Source: Bacteroidota bacterium
Lineage (GTDB): Bacteria; Bacteroidota; Bacteroidia; AKYH767-A; 2013-40CM-41-45
Direction: 5' to 3'
DNA: 64,000 nucleotides
Assembly: GCA_004295015.1 (NCBI GenBank)
Contig: SHNE01000035.1
Location: 124,001-188,000 of the forward strand
In this document: piece by piece, positions 35,630-45,340 of the stretch
Layout: each line of letters begins with the position of its first letter
Position numbering within the stretch: position 1 is the stretch's first letter
Position numbers and translations under genes: made by a program
Notes under the pieces: generated by a model
Database searches by the model: none
Seen by the model: only the letters and a program-made list of their open reading frames with translations
What the model was told of the DNA's origin: nothing

Positions 35630-38600
35630 CCGTTTCTAACTAATTTTTCATAACACCAACCCGGTCTGCGATGCAAATTGAAAGCGTCAACGATGCTCAA
35701 CTTTCCGCCTCTGCTTCTTGTATAACTTAGCAACTCATTCTTAATTTCATTTATCCAATTGTCTGCTCTTTCGTTTTTCATATCCCAAAACGGGTGAACA
35801 ATCATGATTACATTTTTATCCCTTGCATGCCACTTAATAATTGGCAAACCCTGAACCTCATCAACTGTTCTCATTCCAAAACTTTCGGCAAAACCGTTTC
35901 TTAAACTTGTTGCGAATTCAAGCCAACCGTTTAATTCAACATGTTGATTAAAGATTCCATCTGCTCCGCATTTGTAAGTAGCATCATTCAAAACCCTCAT
36001 CATTGACAATCCCAAACGCCAATCAAGCAAGCTGTGATAATTCATGTTGCGGAAAACCTTTAAACATTCGTAGCAAGCATCTTTGCAATTTCCTTGATGA
36101 TTTGTTGAATGAATTTTTCCCAAATAAGATTGTGCATCTGTTGGATTCATTGCCTCTGTCAATAATTCGGGAAACCTGTTGTAAAGAAATCTTACGAACC
36201 CTGAACCATTTGGTAATTCATCTGTCAAAATAATTTCTGACACATACCTTTTGATTATTGAGTTCTCAACTAACTCTCTTTTTACAATGTCTGCAATTTC
36301 AATTTCAGTTGGGTCAACATCAAGTTGGTCAGCTAAAATTCTTTGTAATAAAAACGCTGCTGAATAATAACCAGACCGAACTCCATTTGCCTGTGCTTTC
36401 ACATAAGGCAGGTCAAAATCCATTGAGAACATATTCAGGTTAAGGTCTAATGGAACTCTTACTGGTGCAATTCGGAATATCTCTGTTTTCTTATTGCTTG
36501 CCAATGCAATTCTTTCTTGTGCTGCTTCGGGATAAATTCTGTAGGAGTATCCGTTTTCGTTAAATGGATTTGCTTGGTTGTTGTCAATTACACTTTGTGC
36601 AATCCATTGTTGAGTAAATCTGAATGGCTGTGAGAAAGGGAAAAAGTTTTGTGTGTTCGCTAAACTTCCCGTAAAGAAATTATCGGAATTGGTGTTCACT
36701 CTCCAAGTAACATCTTTATCAGTAATCAACAACTCTGCATTGTTTACAATCACCGGAACATTTGGATTGTTTGGGTCTTCAACATTCTCTGCAAAAATTG
36801 GTGGTCGTGAAAGAAGAAATTCTGAATCGTCCTTCATATCACTTCCCATTGAAAGATTTGTTCGGTATGCTCTCGGTGCTTTCAACATTTCCGGTCTTTG
36901 ATATTTATCCAAATTTGTTTCGCCACAAGCAGGACAAACTGGTGTGGCATTGACTCCACGATTAAAATGATTTGCTGCTTCAAGAGTTGTCTTTTCAGTT
37001 TCAGAATAAGTTTTGAATAAGCCACATGAACGGCAACGCACAAACCAACGGTTCATAGAGAATGGAAGATTGTTGTTTGTTCTTGCATTGGTTACTGTTT
37101 CAACCCCTCTGATTCTTGTATTGATTATATCACTGGTGAAACCAATTACTGCATGAATCGCTTTATCTTTTGTTTTCTGTGCACCAGGGGCAAACTCATA
37201 AATTGCCATTGACTGTGCTCTGTCAATTGCAAACGGTTCTAAGTTTCTGTCAATGCCGTGATATAAATTTTTTACAGTGGTTGGCATTCCGAACATTGGG
37301 AGAATTCCACCTTCTGCTAATTTTTCTGAAACATCAGTTGTTGCAATTTCTTCGTTGCTGATTACGCTTTGCGATTTCTCAATTAAACCGTTGTTGGTTG
37401 TTGTATCGCAAACCCAATTCACAAAATCATTTCGTTGCGGTCTCAACTCCGGTGTAATCAATGCTTCAACAGTTGCTTCAACTTGCGGTCTGTTTGTGTT
37501 TATCCAATTTGCAATTTGTGGTTTGTATGTAAGCCAATTATCAATTGCACCAAACTCACCGTGAACACTTGGCTTTTCTTCATCATTGTTAACATTCGTT
37601 GGAATGGTTGTAAATGCTTTTCGAAAAATCTCTTTTGCTAAAAGGCGTTTGAAAATTCTTTCCTGTCCCATCGTCAAGAATGGAGTAGGTGGCGAATCGC
37701 CTGTTATCTTATGAGGATTTGAAAAATAAAATTCGTCATGGCTTCTACCTCTGCAAAAAGTTAGAATGATTGAATATGCTTGTCCTCTACGTCCAGCCCG
37801 CCCAACTCTTTGTTGGTAGTTGAATCTTTGCGGTGGCATATTTCCCAACATCACTGCTTGCAATGCTCCGATGTCAACACCAACTTCCAAAGTTGTTGTT
37901 ACACTCAACAAGTCAATTGCTTTTACTTGTTTGTTTCCCTCATCAGTCAAAATGATATTTCTAAAATGTCTTTGTCTTTCAAACTGATTATCGGTTTGTC
38001 CTGTGAGTTCTTCGCAATGCAAACGGATTGGGATTCGCTGTTGTTTGATTGCGTTGTATGATAAATAATTTTTCTCCCAGATGTCATTGCAAATTTTGTC
38101 CGGTTGTGTGTTCAGTTGTGAAAGTGAATATGTGCAAATGCCACCGCTTAAATGCAAGTGTGGTCTGCTTCCCCTTGTGCTTGTCCAAACGCTGTCTGTA
38201 GCGGTTGCAACTTTGATAAATAATTCCTCAATGATTACTCCTCTCACTCCATGCAGAAGTCCGCTTGTTGAAAGAGTATTGAAAACTGCTGTGCCTAATT
38301 CAGGTTCTGTTTTTGATAATCTGTTTGCAACTGCTCTGATATATCTTTTTACCTGACTTGGGAATCTGCTGTATTCATCAAAGTTGAAAGGGTCTGCATC
38401 ATCATTTTTATTGTGCTTGAACTTGTCTCCCAAAATTCTTACTGTTGAATTTAGCGTTTGCAAAAATTCATCTCTTGTCATTGTCAATGCGGTTGCTGCA
38501 TCAGTGATGCTTTGCAAGTGGGGATTGATAGTTACAAAACCCAAAGCGGAAGATTCAAACGAATAAAAAAGTGAACCAAAAAACATTGTAGCAAGATTGC

Positions 38601-41600
38601 TGAATGTTCCTTCTTTTAAATCATTGATAAAAGTTTGGTCTGCTCCGGCTGTCCATTGAAAATTTGTGAAATCAATTAAGTCATACCACGGAACAAAATC
38701 GTTGTTCAACAATCTCGTTTGAATTGTAATATCGTTGCCACCCGGGTTTATTCCCAAACTTATCAAGTGACGAATAAGCGGTGCAAGATTTACAGAGTTT
38801 GTAATGTCAACTAATTCTCGAATGCTAAAAAGCTTCTGACGAATTTTTTCAAGTTGATGGTTGGCGTTATTTCTCTGTTCGACAATTAAAGGATTTGCTC
38901 CTGGCAAATTTGAAAAAGTAATCAGGCCTTCAATGTCCAAAAGTTCTGCATTGTTTTCTATTCTGTATCTGTCAATTTTAGCTGTATTATTTGTTTCAAT
39001 TGCGTTTAAGATGTGATGCTTTACTAAAACTTTTTTGTGCAACTCATCTACTAAAATTTCCCTCAATAAATCTGTGAAGTGGTTTCTTTCTATTCCGTTT
39101 GCAACCTGTGCGGCATCTTCTCTACTGTCAGAAAATACAACCAACTTTCTTTGCGCTTCAGTGTCGGGTAACTGATACATCAACTCCTTTGCAAACATTT
39201 GTGTTGTCTTGGCAAAACCCGTTCTGAAACCTCTGATTGAAGTTGTCTTTGATTTTCGTGAAGCGTTGTTTCGTCTTTGATTGTTAATGCCACAACATGG
39301 ACAAACATTTGGCAATGCTCTGTGTGTTTCAATTGAGCTTATATCACCGCTTGCATTTGGTAATGCAATATCGTTGCTTGAACTGCTTGGCACTATCGTA
39401 AAGTAATATCCTCTTATCCATTGAGATGGGTTGTTCTCTGCCTTCCCATAAGTAAAATCAATATCGCCTGAAATGCAATTTAAAGATGCCTCAATCCATT
39501 CTGCTTCATAATCGGTTTGGTCGTATCCATTTGCTGTTGTTTGTCTCCAAAATCTATTTTGATTGATTGGCGGTTCGCAATTAGTTGGGTCATAGGTTTG
39601 ATTCCCACAAGGCCAAAAAACCGCATATTCTTGATAACTTCTTTTCTCAACAAGTTTTGCAGGTGTCTTTTCCGGTATGCCTTCAATATTCGGACTGATG
39701 GGAAGTAATTCAAACGAGCCATTACCTGATTCATTGGTAGTAACCAGCCTGCTTCCACCAAACAAAGTTGTTCCGCAATTATCACAATAGAGCAATTCTA
39801 AAACTCTATTGCCGGCTTCTGAATTTATTCTTGTCGTTGAATAAAGTTTTCCGGCTGTTCTTTCTGTGTCCGCATATTCAGCATTGTCAATATCATCTGC
39901 TTTCACTGATGCCCACATTCCCTCAATGTTTCTAAAGAAGTAGTGGAATCTAAATCGTGGTAACTTTCTATTTTCAGGAATGTCAATGTTTGCAAATTGT
40001 GTTTCATCAAACATTGCTCTTGCGATTAGCAAACCTCTCAAAGCATTTTGTAAATCGTCTTGCGATGTTGCCGTTTCAAAAATTGTTTCAGAAAAATAAT
40101 TTCCAATTCCATCATCACCGTTTGCATGTATTGAACAAACTGCTTTGTAGTTTGTCTTTCCGTTTTCACTTACTGCACAAGACGAATACAATCGTTCTTT
40201 CAATTTCAAAGTTGGATTGGAAATAACTCTCAACAATTTTTCAATTCCGTTTCCTGTTTCTGAAATTCCAAACGCAGTTGCAATTGTGTTTGCAGAACTT
40301 TCGCAAGCGGAAATAAAATTTGGTTTTGTGATTTCACTCTTAGCAAAGTCGTATGCTTCTGCAATTTCTTTGAAAGGATTTACCGGAAGTTTTCTTTCGG
40401 AAGATGAAAGTGTTTCAACTTCGTTATTGTGTCCTTCAATAATTTTGAATGGCTTAACTGTATTGTCAACACCAAAAAAATCTTCCAAAAATTTTACGCT
40501 GTCTTGGTCGCCTGCTTCAAGAGATGCACTGGATGCAAGTATGCGTAATTGGTCGTGATGTGGGTGCAAGCCCAATCGGTCAAGCACAAGTTTGAGTAGG
40601 TATGCTATCTCCGTGCCTTGTGTGCCTCTGTATAGGTGTAACTCGTCAATGACTAAATGAAAAACTCTGTTTCTTTTTTCTGCCTCTCTTTGTTCCGGTA
40701 ATAAATCTTCACAAGCCAACCAATTTTTTGTTTGTTCAAAAATTCCTGAATCAACTGTTCGCATCAACATTATACTTAACATGGAATAGTTGGTAATCAT
40801 AATGTCCGGTGGTGCTAATTGCATATCAAATCTGCAACGCATTTCAGAACCGTCAAGTCGTTGGAAAAAGGATTTCAAATCTTTTGCTTCGCTGCCTGTG
40901 ATATTGTTTTGCTGAATGTATTCTGCAACTTTAGTTGCATCAACTTCAACTTGCTTCAATCTCTCTTTGAGTTGATTTACTTTTTTCGTGTTGACTGCAA
41001 CTGTTCCATCGTCTTTTACTTTTCTTAATTCTCCGGCAATCGGTGAACTGCCGTTGTATCTGCCAAAGAAGATTGAATTTCCGTTTGTGTTTGCCGTTAA
41101 CCAATTTCGTGTGTCGTCTGAATCAAGTGCTTTTCTCAAACGGCTCATTTGGTCTTCCACCAAAGCATTCATCGGGTAAAGAATCAATGCTCTTACTCCG
41201 GCTGGTCTTTTCTCATGTTGTCTTTGTCTTGCTGCATTGCTTAAAGTGAAATTAGTTGGATTGACAATTTGAGTTGGTGTCAATCCTCTTTCTGCTGCTG
41301 ACTTCCACCATATATTTACACTTGCCGGTTTTGCATTTGGCGTTTCCCAATTCGCAAGTTCTTTTGAAAGCTGTGCAAACAGTGGAAGTAAAAACGATTC
41401 CGTTTTTCCTGAACCCGTTCCTGATGTGATAATGCAATTATTTCCTCTCAATGTTTCCTTCAACATTTCTGCTTGGTGTGAATGCAGTTTTGCGAATGAT
41501 GGAAACAAACCAGTTGCTACAAGTTCCTTAAAGGTATTTGCTTCTGCTTCAGTCAAGGCATTTCCCAAATCTTCAAGCGTTAAATCTTGAACTCGTTTGT

Positions 41601-41778
41601 TACTTGAAACATAATCCGGCAAAGGTTCAATCCACGGTTTGCGGTAAAGAACTTTATCGTAATTGAGTAAAGCGTAGCGTTCTTTCTCAATGCCTTCAAA
41701 CCTTGTCGCGAATGCTGTTTCAACATATCGGATAAAGTTTTCTTTTATTATTTCAAATGAACCAATCGGGTCTTTCAT
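35626..41778 (-). CDS. DruE-like giant DEAD/DEAH helicase with DUF1998-type C-terminus
   Basis: A 2050-residue SF2 helicase, the size and layout of DruE, the Druantia hallmark. Walker A ITSGTGSGKTES is at ~117-128, the DEAH-type box VIDELHLYRGTQGTE at ~373-387, and motif VI QRVGRAGRRGQ at ~1320-1330, preceded by TTLEVGVDIG. Between the two helicase lobes are extra cysteine pairs (CDNCG at ~665, CPCCG at ~828). After the helicase core come CRSCG ... CPACG (~1583 and ~1616), then CKDACYECLKVFRNMNYHSL at ~1895-1915, the DUF1998/MZB-type cysteine signature. It starts 8 bp after the 940-residue gene and overlaps the nuclease gene by 4 bp. It probably translocates on DNA and delivers it to the nuclease; that part is inference. 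Confidence 0.9.
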   Translation of the reverse strand: MKDPIGSFEIIKENFIRYVETAFATRFEGIEKERYALLNYDKVLYRKPWIEPLPDYVSSNKRVQDLTLEDLGNALTEAEANTFKELVATGLFPSFAKLHSHQAEMLKETLRGNNCIITSGTGSGKTESFLLPLFAQLSKELANWETPNAKPASVNIWWKSAAERGLTPTQIVNPTNFTLSNAARQRQHEKRPAGVRALILYPMNALVEDQMSRLRKALDSDDTRNWLTANTNGNSIFFGRYNGSSPIAGELRKVKDDGTVAVNTKKVNQLKERLKQVEVDATKVAEYIQQNNITGSEAKDLKSFFQRLDGSEMRCRFDMQLAPPDIMITNYSMLSIMLMRTVDSGIFEQTKNWLACEDLLPEQREAEKRNRVFHLVIDELHLYRGTQGTEIAYLLKLVLDRLGLHPHHDQLRILASSASLEAGDQDSVKFLEDFFGVDNTVKPFKIIEGHNNEVETLSSSERKLPVNPFKEIAEAYDFAKSEITKPNFISACESSANTIATAFGISETGNGIEKLLRVISNPTLKLKERLYSSCAVSENGKTNYKAVCSIHANGDDGIGNYFSETIFETATSQDDLQNALRGLLIARAMFDETQFANIDIPENRKLPRFRFHYFFRNIEGMWASVKADDIDNAEYADTERTAGKLYSTTRINSEAGNRVLELLYCDNCGTTLFGGSRLVTTNESGNGSFELLPISPNIEGIPEKTPAKLVEKRSYQEYAVFWPCGNQTYDPTNCEPPINQNRFWRQTTANGYDQTDYEAEWIEASLNCISGDIDFTYGKAENNPSQWIRGYYFTIVPSSSSNDIALPNASGDISSIETHRALPNVCPCCGINNQRRNNASRKSKTTSIRGFRTGFAKTTQMFAKELMYQLPDTEAQRKLVVFSDSREDAAQVANGIERNHFTDLLREILVDELHKKVLVKHHILNAIETNNTAKIDRYRIENNAELLDIEGLITFSNLPGANPLIVEQRNNANHQLEKIRQKLFSIRELVDITNSVNLAPLIRHLISLGINPGGNDITIQTRLLNNDFVPWYDLIDFTNFQWTAGADQTFINDLKEGTFSNLATMFFGSLFYSFESSALGFVTINPHLQSITDAATALTMTRDEFLQTLNSTVRILGDKFKHNKNDDADPFNFDEYSRFPSQVKRYIRAVANRLSKTEPELGTAVFNTLSTSGLLHGVRGVIIEELFIKVATATDSVWTSTRGSRPHLHLSGGICTYSLSQLNTQPDKICNDIWEKNYLSYNAIKQQRIPIRLHCEELTGQTDNQFERQRHFRNIILTDEGNKQVKAIDLLSVTTTLEVGVDIGALQAVMLGNMPPQRFNYQQRVGRAGRRGQAYSIILTFCRGRSHDEFYFSNPHKITGDSPPTPFLTMGQERIFKRLLAKEIFRKAFTTIPTNVNNDEEKPSVHGEFGAIDNWLTYKPQIANWINTNRPQVEATVEALITPELRPQRNDFVNWVCDTTTNNGLIEKSQSVISNEEIATTDVSEKLAEGGILPMFGMPTTVKNLYHGIDRNLEPFAIDRAQSMAIYEFAPGAQKTKDKAIHAVIGFTSDIINTRIRGVETVTNARTNNNLPFSMNRWFVRCRSCGLFKTYSETEKTTLEAANHFNRGVNATPVCPACGETNLDKYQRPEMLKAPRAYRTNLSMGSDMKDDSEFLLSRPPIFAENVEDPNNPNVPVIVNNAELLITDKDVTWRVNTNSDNFFTGSLANTQNFFPFSQPFRFTQQWIAQSVIDNNQANPFNENGYSYRIYPEAAQERIALASNKKTEIFRIAPVRVPLDLNLNMFSMDFDLPYVKAQANGVRSGYYSAAFLLQRILADQLDVDPTEIEIADIVKRELVENSIIKRYVSEIILTDELPNGSGFVRFLYNRFPELLTEAMNPTDAQSYLGKIHSTNHQGNCKDACYECLKVFRNMNYHSLLDWRLGLSMMRVLNDATYKCGADGIFNQHVELNGWLEFATSLRNGFAESFGMRTVDEVQGLPIIKWHARDKNVIMIVHPFWDMKNERADNWINEIKNELLSYTRSRGGKLSIVDAFNLHRRPGWCYEKLVRNG

Positions 41779-41786
41779 GTGCTGAA

Positions 41787-44609
41787 TTAAAAATTAAAGT
41801 CAATCGTTTTCTGTTTAAGTTTATCAAATAAGTTCTGAATGAAAACACTTGGAATGTTCTCGTAAACTCTGTATGCTTTGTTTTCAATTTCAGAATAAAC
41901 CGGAGCTAATCCACTAAGCAACATAATTGATTCTGCTAATAATCTCGGTAATGGTAATTCAAGAGGGACTGCAACTTTCTCTTTGTTCCGGTCATACAAA
42001 ATAACATGTTTCTTTTGATGTTTCAGAGCAACATATTTCCCCCAATTTTTGTCAATGTCATAACACTTTTGGTTTGCCCAAAGTCGGTGGTGAAACTCCC
42101 AAGGTCTCAACCGATATTCCAACATTGTAAAACTTTTATCAAAGTTTTCTGAAAATGATTTGTCAAGTTGTAAGGTGTCGGGATTGAAAATATACCTTGC
42201 CCAATCTTCATAAGTCAGCGTTGTTTCTTTTGTTGCATACAAATCTTTTTCATACTCGTCAATGTCGCCGCAAAAATGTTGTAAGCCAACTTGCACCAAA
42301 TCGTTTGAACTGAATTTGATTTTGATTTCGTTTGCAAAAGCAATCAGATTTCTTTCTCCGAATACTTCCTTAGCTGTTCCAAATGATTTTATTGTAATCG
42401 CATCAGGCAAAAGCAAATCTTCGTTTGACTGAAATTGCTTTGTGATTTCAACTTGCAAATTGTGTTTTGGTGCTTTTGCAATAATTGCATTCACAAGTGT
42501 TTCATCTCTGCCACCAATCAATAAAACTTTTCTTCCCTTGTTTGCCGGAATGAAAATCAGTTGTGGTGGGTTCACCACAATTGATTTTGTTTCATATTCG
42601 TAATCCAAAAATCCTAAGTAGTCAAAGAAATTTAGTGATGCTTTTTTAACTTTGGAATAATTGAAGTTGGTGCTGTGTGGTTTGTTCCCAAAATATTTTG
42701 AGTGCAAAAATTCAAATGCCGCATAAAAATCTTTAGCTGTTGTTGTTCCTTTCAAAGTGAGGAATGAAAGAAAAATATTTCCCTCGCTGTGTGTGTATGT
42801 GTGTTGTGTGATACCCGGACTGGAATCAGCATTTATCCCTCTGAACAATTGCTGATATGGAATTTGCTTCATCAAGTTAATTCCAACCGTGTTGCTCCCG
42901 AATGAGTATTGAGTTAGAACTTGGTCGGTAGTTCTGCCAAATGAATTTCTCTTTGGCAGTTTGTTTCCGTCAAGTAGTAATGCAGAACCATTTGCAGAAA
43001 CTACTTTGTAAGTTGTTTCATTACCTGCAAATTTTTCTTCGTCTGTTCTAATGTTGAAATCAGAAAATAACGAAAGGTCTTCCGGCAGCAACCAACGGTT
43101 GCTGTTGGAAATATTTTTCTTTAGAAAAAATTTCTCTTCGTTGTTTTTGTATTGGAGATAAATTTTTTCTGTTCCATCTGAATTTAGAATTTCAACTTCC
43201 GGTAAAAAGTCATTCGTGAAAGTTCTGAAATCAAATTCCAATGCAGAAGTTAGCTGAACAAATTTTTCCTTGATGATTGTCAGAACCGGAATTTCATCAA
43301 TGCCCGCTCTTGGATTGAGAAACCTGAAAAGAGATATGCCGTCAGGCATATTCTCTAAATCAGTTTCATCTTCAAACTTTGTGCACTGATTTTTTCCCCA
43401 ACTCAAGATTTTATCACGTAAAGAATTTTTGCAAAGGATATACATCCAATTTGCTTTTGTGAGTGTGTCTGTCTCAATCCAATAGTCTGTGCTGAATTGA
43501 AGTGAACCTGCACTGATAAAAAGGCGAACATCTTTGTCGGGAAATTTTGCAACCCATTTATTGAAATCGTCTTTGAGTTGAAATGATTCTTTGAAAGGTA
43601 AATTCAAAGTTTTTGAGTAACCCAATTTCTCCTCTCTGATTTCAATACCATTGAAAGATAAATCTTCTGCAAATTCATTTGCAGATTTCATCCGGTAGGA
43701 AAATTCAATTCTTCCTTCGTTGCTGAATAATTGCAACTGCAAAAAGATTCTTGAAGAAATGTCGTTGCGTTTTGTTCTTGCTGTTGCTCCGGTTTCATCA
43801 ACTGAATGTGATTCACCAGTCCAATTTTTGTATGCCTTTTTTGTTGTGTCAATAATTGATTGTCCTAAGTCGTGTGTTTCATATTTTCGGATAATGTCAA
43901 TCACACTGTTTGGCAACAACAAAATTGATGAACCGTATTGCAGTAAATATTTTTTGAACTCTGTCGGTTGGTATGTTGAATCGGGAATTATTCCGGCATG
44001 AAGAAATAGTTCCGGCAATCGTTTAATTGCTCTTGGTGGAAACACACATTGCGAAAGCGGTTTGCCTACATGAACCCAATTTTCATTTCCAAATTTTTTC
44101 AGTTCAAAAATTCCAAGGTCGCAATTGTTAGTCATGACTGTCCATTCCTCAAGTTCCGTGAACAATGGAGAAATGGTTTGGAAGTTTCTCCACCAAATTT
44201 TTTTTTCAGTAAACTGATTTAGGATTCCATACTTGTTGAAGAATGCGTTTACTTTTCCGTAATAGGCAGATGAAATAAAATTCTCCTCATAAGTTTCTGT
44301 CAACGGAATAACATAGAGAATTAAGTAAGCAATGAAAGGCGGTGTGTCTGTCTTGTTCCATCTTTGAAATAGTTCAAGTGGTTTGGCAATTGGAGAATAG
44401 GGAAAGGCAAAATCATTTTCCTCTTGCTGGTCAAACTTGATTGCATGAATGAAGTCAGCCCAAATGTTTTCATCAGTTGTGCCGTTAAAGTTTGCTCTTG
44501 AATACTTAATTAAATCTTCTCTCGTCAAATAGAACAGAATGTCCTTGCCTGCGTTGTCAGGTTTGAAAAATAGCTTGGCAATATGCTCGTTCCATTCTAA
44601 ATAAGTCAT
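41787..44609 (-). CDS. Large defence-operon protein of unknown fold
   Basis: A 940-residue soluble protein with no recognised domain. There is no signal peptide, membrane segment, Walker motif or nuclease motif. Visible points: an acidic/aromatic N-terminus (MTYLEWNEHIAKLFFKPDN), a basic GATARTKRNDISSRIF patch near 285, a GRKVLLIGGRDETLVNAIIA segment near 690, and a C-terminal RLRPWEFHHRLWANQKCYDI stretch near 845. It lies 8 bp from the helicase gene and 8 bp from the XRE gene, clearly one operon. By position and size it could fill the role of DruF, DruG or DruH in known Druantia, perhaps a target-recognition or scaffold subunit. Homology could not be judged by eye. Confidence 0.85.
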   Translation of the reverse strand: MTYLEWNEHIAKLFFKPDNAGKDILFYLTREDLIKYSRANFNGTTDENIWADFIHAIKFDQQEENDFAFPYSPIAKPLELFQRWNKTDTPPFIAYLILYVIPLTETYEENFISSAYYGKVNAFFNKYGILNQFTEKKIWWRNFQTISPLFTELEEWTVMTNNCDLGIFELKKFGNENWVHVGKPLSQCVFPPRAIKRLPELFLHAGIIPDSTYQPTEFKKYLLQYGSSILLLPNSVIDIIRKYETHDLGQSIIDTTKKAYKNWTGESHSVDETGATARTKRNDISSRIFLQLQLFSNEGRIEFSYRMKSANEFAEDLSFNGIEIREEKLGYSKTLNLPFKESFQLKDDFNKWVAKFPDKDVRLFISAGSLQFSTDYWIETDTLTKANWMYILCKNSLRDKILSWGKNQCTKFEDETDLENMPDGISLFRFLNPRAGIDEIPVLTIIKEKFVQLTSALEFDFRTFTNDFLPEVEILNSDGTEKIYLQYKNNEEKFFLKKNISNSNRWLLPEDLSLFSDFNIRTDEEKFAGNETTYKVVSANGSALLLDGNKLPKRNSFGRTTDQVLTQYSFGSNTVGINLMKQIPYQQLFRGINADSSPGITQHTYTHSEGNIFLSFLTLKGTTTAKDFYAAFEFLHSKYFGNKPHSTNFNYSKVKKASLNFFDYLGFLDYEYETKSIVVNPPQLIFIPANKGRKVLLIGGRDETLVNAIIAKAPKHNLQVEITKQFQSNEDLLLPDAITIKSFGTAKEVFGERNLIAFANEIKIKFSSNDLVQVGLQHFCGDIDEYEKDLYATKETTLTYEDWARYIFNPDTLQLDKSFSENFDKSFTMLEYRLRPWEFHHRLWANQKCYDIDKNWGKYVALKHQKKHVILYDRNKEKVAVPLELPLPRLLAESIMLLSGLAPVYSEIENKAYRVYENIPSVFIQNLFDKLKQKTIDFNF

Positions 44610-44617
44610 TGTTCAAT

Positions 44618-44881
44618 TCATTTGGAATTTCCGGTTTTAATTTTTTTCATTAACACAAAATCAAAATCAAGATACCACCCGAATTTCACGATGTAATCAA
44701 TGCTGATAGCGAATTTTCCATTCTCTATTTTTGAAATTGTTGTTCTGCTGACTTCCATTATTTCCGCCAAATCATCTTGGCTGTATTCATTCTTTTCTCT
44801 GAATACACGAATACTATCACCAATCTTTTGTCTGTAATCTTGGAAGTATTCCGGCTTTGGTTTGGATTTAATTTTCGTCAT
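44618..44881 (-). CDS. XRE-family HTH regulator
   Basis: An 87-residue protein, nearly all a Cro/C1-type helix-turn-helix: IGDSIRVFREKNEYSQDDLA, then EIMEVSRTTISKIENGK, the classic Q..LA.....S...IS..E.G signature. It sits 6 bp after the first small gene and 8 bp before the 940-residue gene, so it is co-transcribed with the defence genes. It probably controls their expression, with autorepression the simplest guess. No operator repeats were evident upstream at 45287-45345. Confidence 0.88.
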   Translation of the reverse strand: MTKIKSKPKPEYFQDYRQKIGDSIRVFREKNEYSQDDLAEIMEVSRTTISKIENGKFAISIDYIVKFGWYLDFDFVLMKKIKTGNSK

Positions 44882-44887
44882 AGAAAT

Positions 44888-45286
44888 TTAGTTTACAAAC
44901 AAAGTTCCTTTGTGTTGTTTGCCGTTCTCGTCTTGCACCGTTACCCAAACATTTGTTTCAACGCCTTTAACTCCTTTGGTTAAGTCAAGCATTATTTCCT
45001 GTTCGCTTACTTCAATTACTTTTCCTGAAACCTGTGAGTAATCTGCCTTATTGATTATTACTATGTGTCTAATGAGGTCTGAAGTATTAACTGGCACAAC
45101 TTCTAAATCATCTAACCTTACTGTGCTGGTTGGTGGAAATGAAAGTCCTGTGTTTAATGCTTTGATGTCAACTCTTGCTGAATCATCGTCTCCTTTAATT
45201 TCCAAAACAATATAAAGTTGATTCGGGTCTTCGTCCTCATTTGGAGTGTGGAACTTGGCTATTTGCCCGACTTTATTTGGTATCAT
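44888..45286 (-). CDS. Small beta-rich protein, first gene of the defence operon
   Basis: A 132-residue cytosolic protein of unknown family. Likely beta-rich: MIPNKVGQIAKFHTPNEDED, then QLYIVLEIKGDD, STVRLDDLEVVPVNTSDLIR, GKVIEVSEQEIMLDLTKGVK and NVWVTVQDENGKQHKGTLFV. No signal peptide, cysteines or catalytic motif. It is encoded 40 bp after a good -7 box and 6 bp before the XRE gene, so it is the promoter-proximal gene. It could pair with the XRE protein like a toxin-antitoxin or serve as a small defence subunit; no evidence decides this. Confidence 0.75.
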   Translation of the reverse strand: MIPNKVGQIAKFHTPNEDEDPNQLYIVLEIKGDDDSARVDIKALNTGLSFPPTSTVRLDDLEVVPVNTSDLIRHIVIINKADYSQVSGKVIEVSEQEIMLDLTKGVKGVETNVWVTVQDENGKQHKGTLFVN

Positions 45287-45332
45287 AATTTTTGTGCAGT
45301 GTTTATAGCGTTGCCCCCGCTTTTAGTTGTTG

Positions 45333-45340
45333 CAAAGATA
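45333..45340 (-). promoter_or_regulatory. -7 box (TATCTTTG) of the defence operon
   Basis: Minus-strand TATCTTTG is the most typical form of the Bacteroidota -7 box and lies about 47 bp before the ATG of the first defence gene. No good -33 TTG was seen upstream, which may mean a weak or regulated promoter. Confidence 0.55.

Noticed and set aside
35626..41778. Many 60-110-codon plus-strand ORFs antisense to the helicase, e.g. 37277-37564 and 40217-40558
   Set aside because: They are shadows of the strongly coding minus-strand gene.
31922..45286. Assignment as a DISARM system
   Set aside because: The C5-methylase is DrmMII-like, but there is no separate DrmA/DrmB pair and no DrmC phospholipase-D gene; a single 2050-aa DruE-like helicase fits Druantia better.
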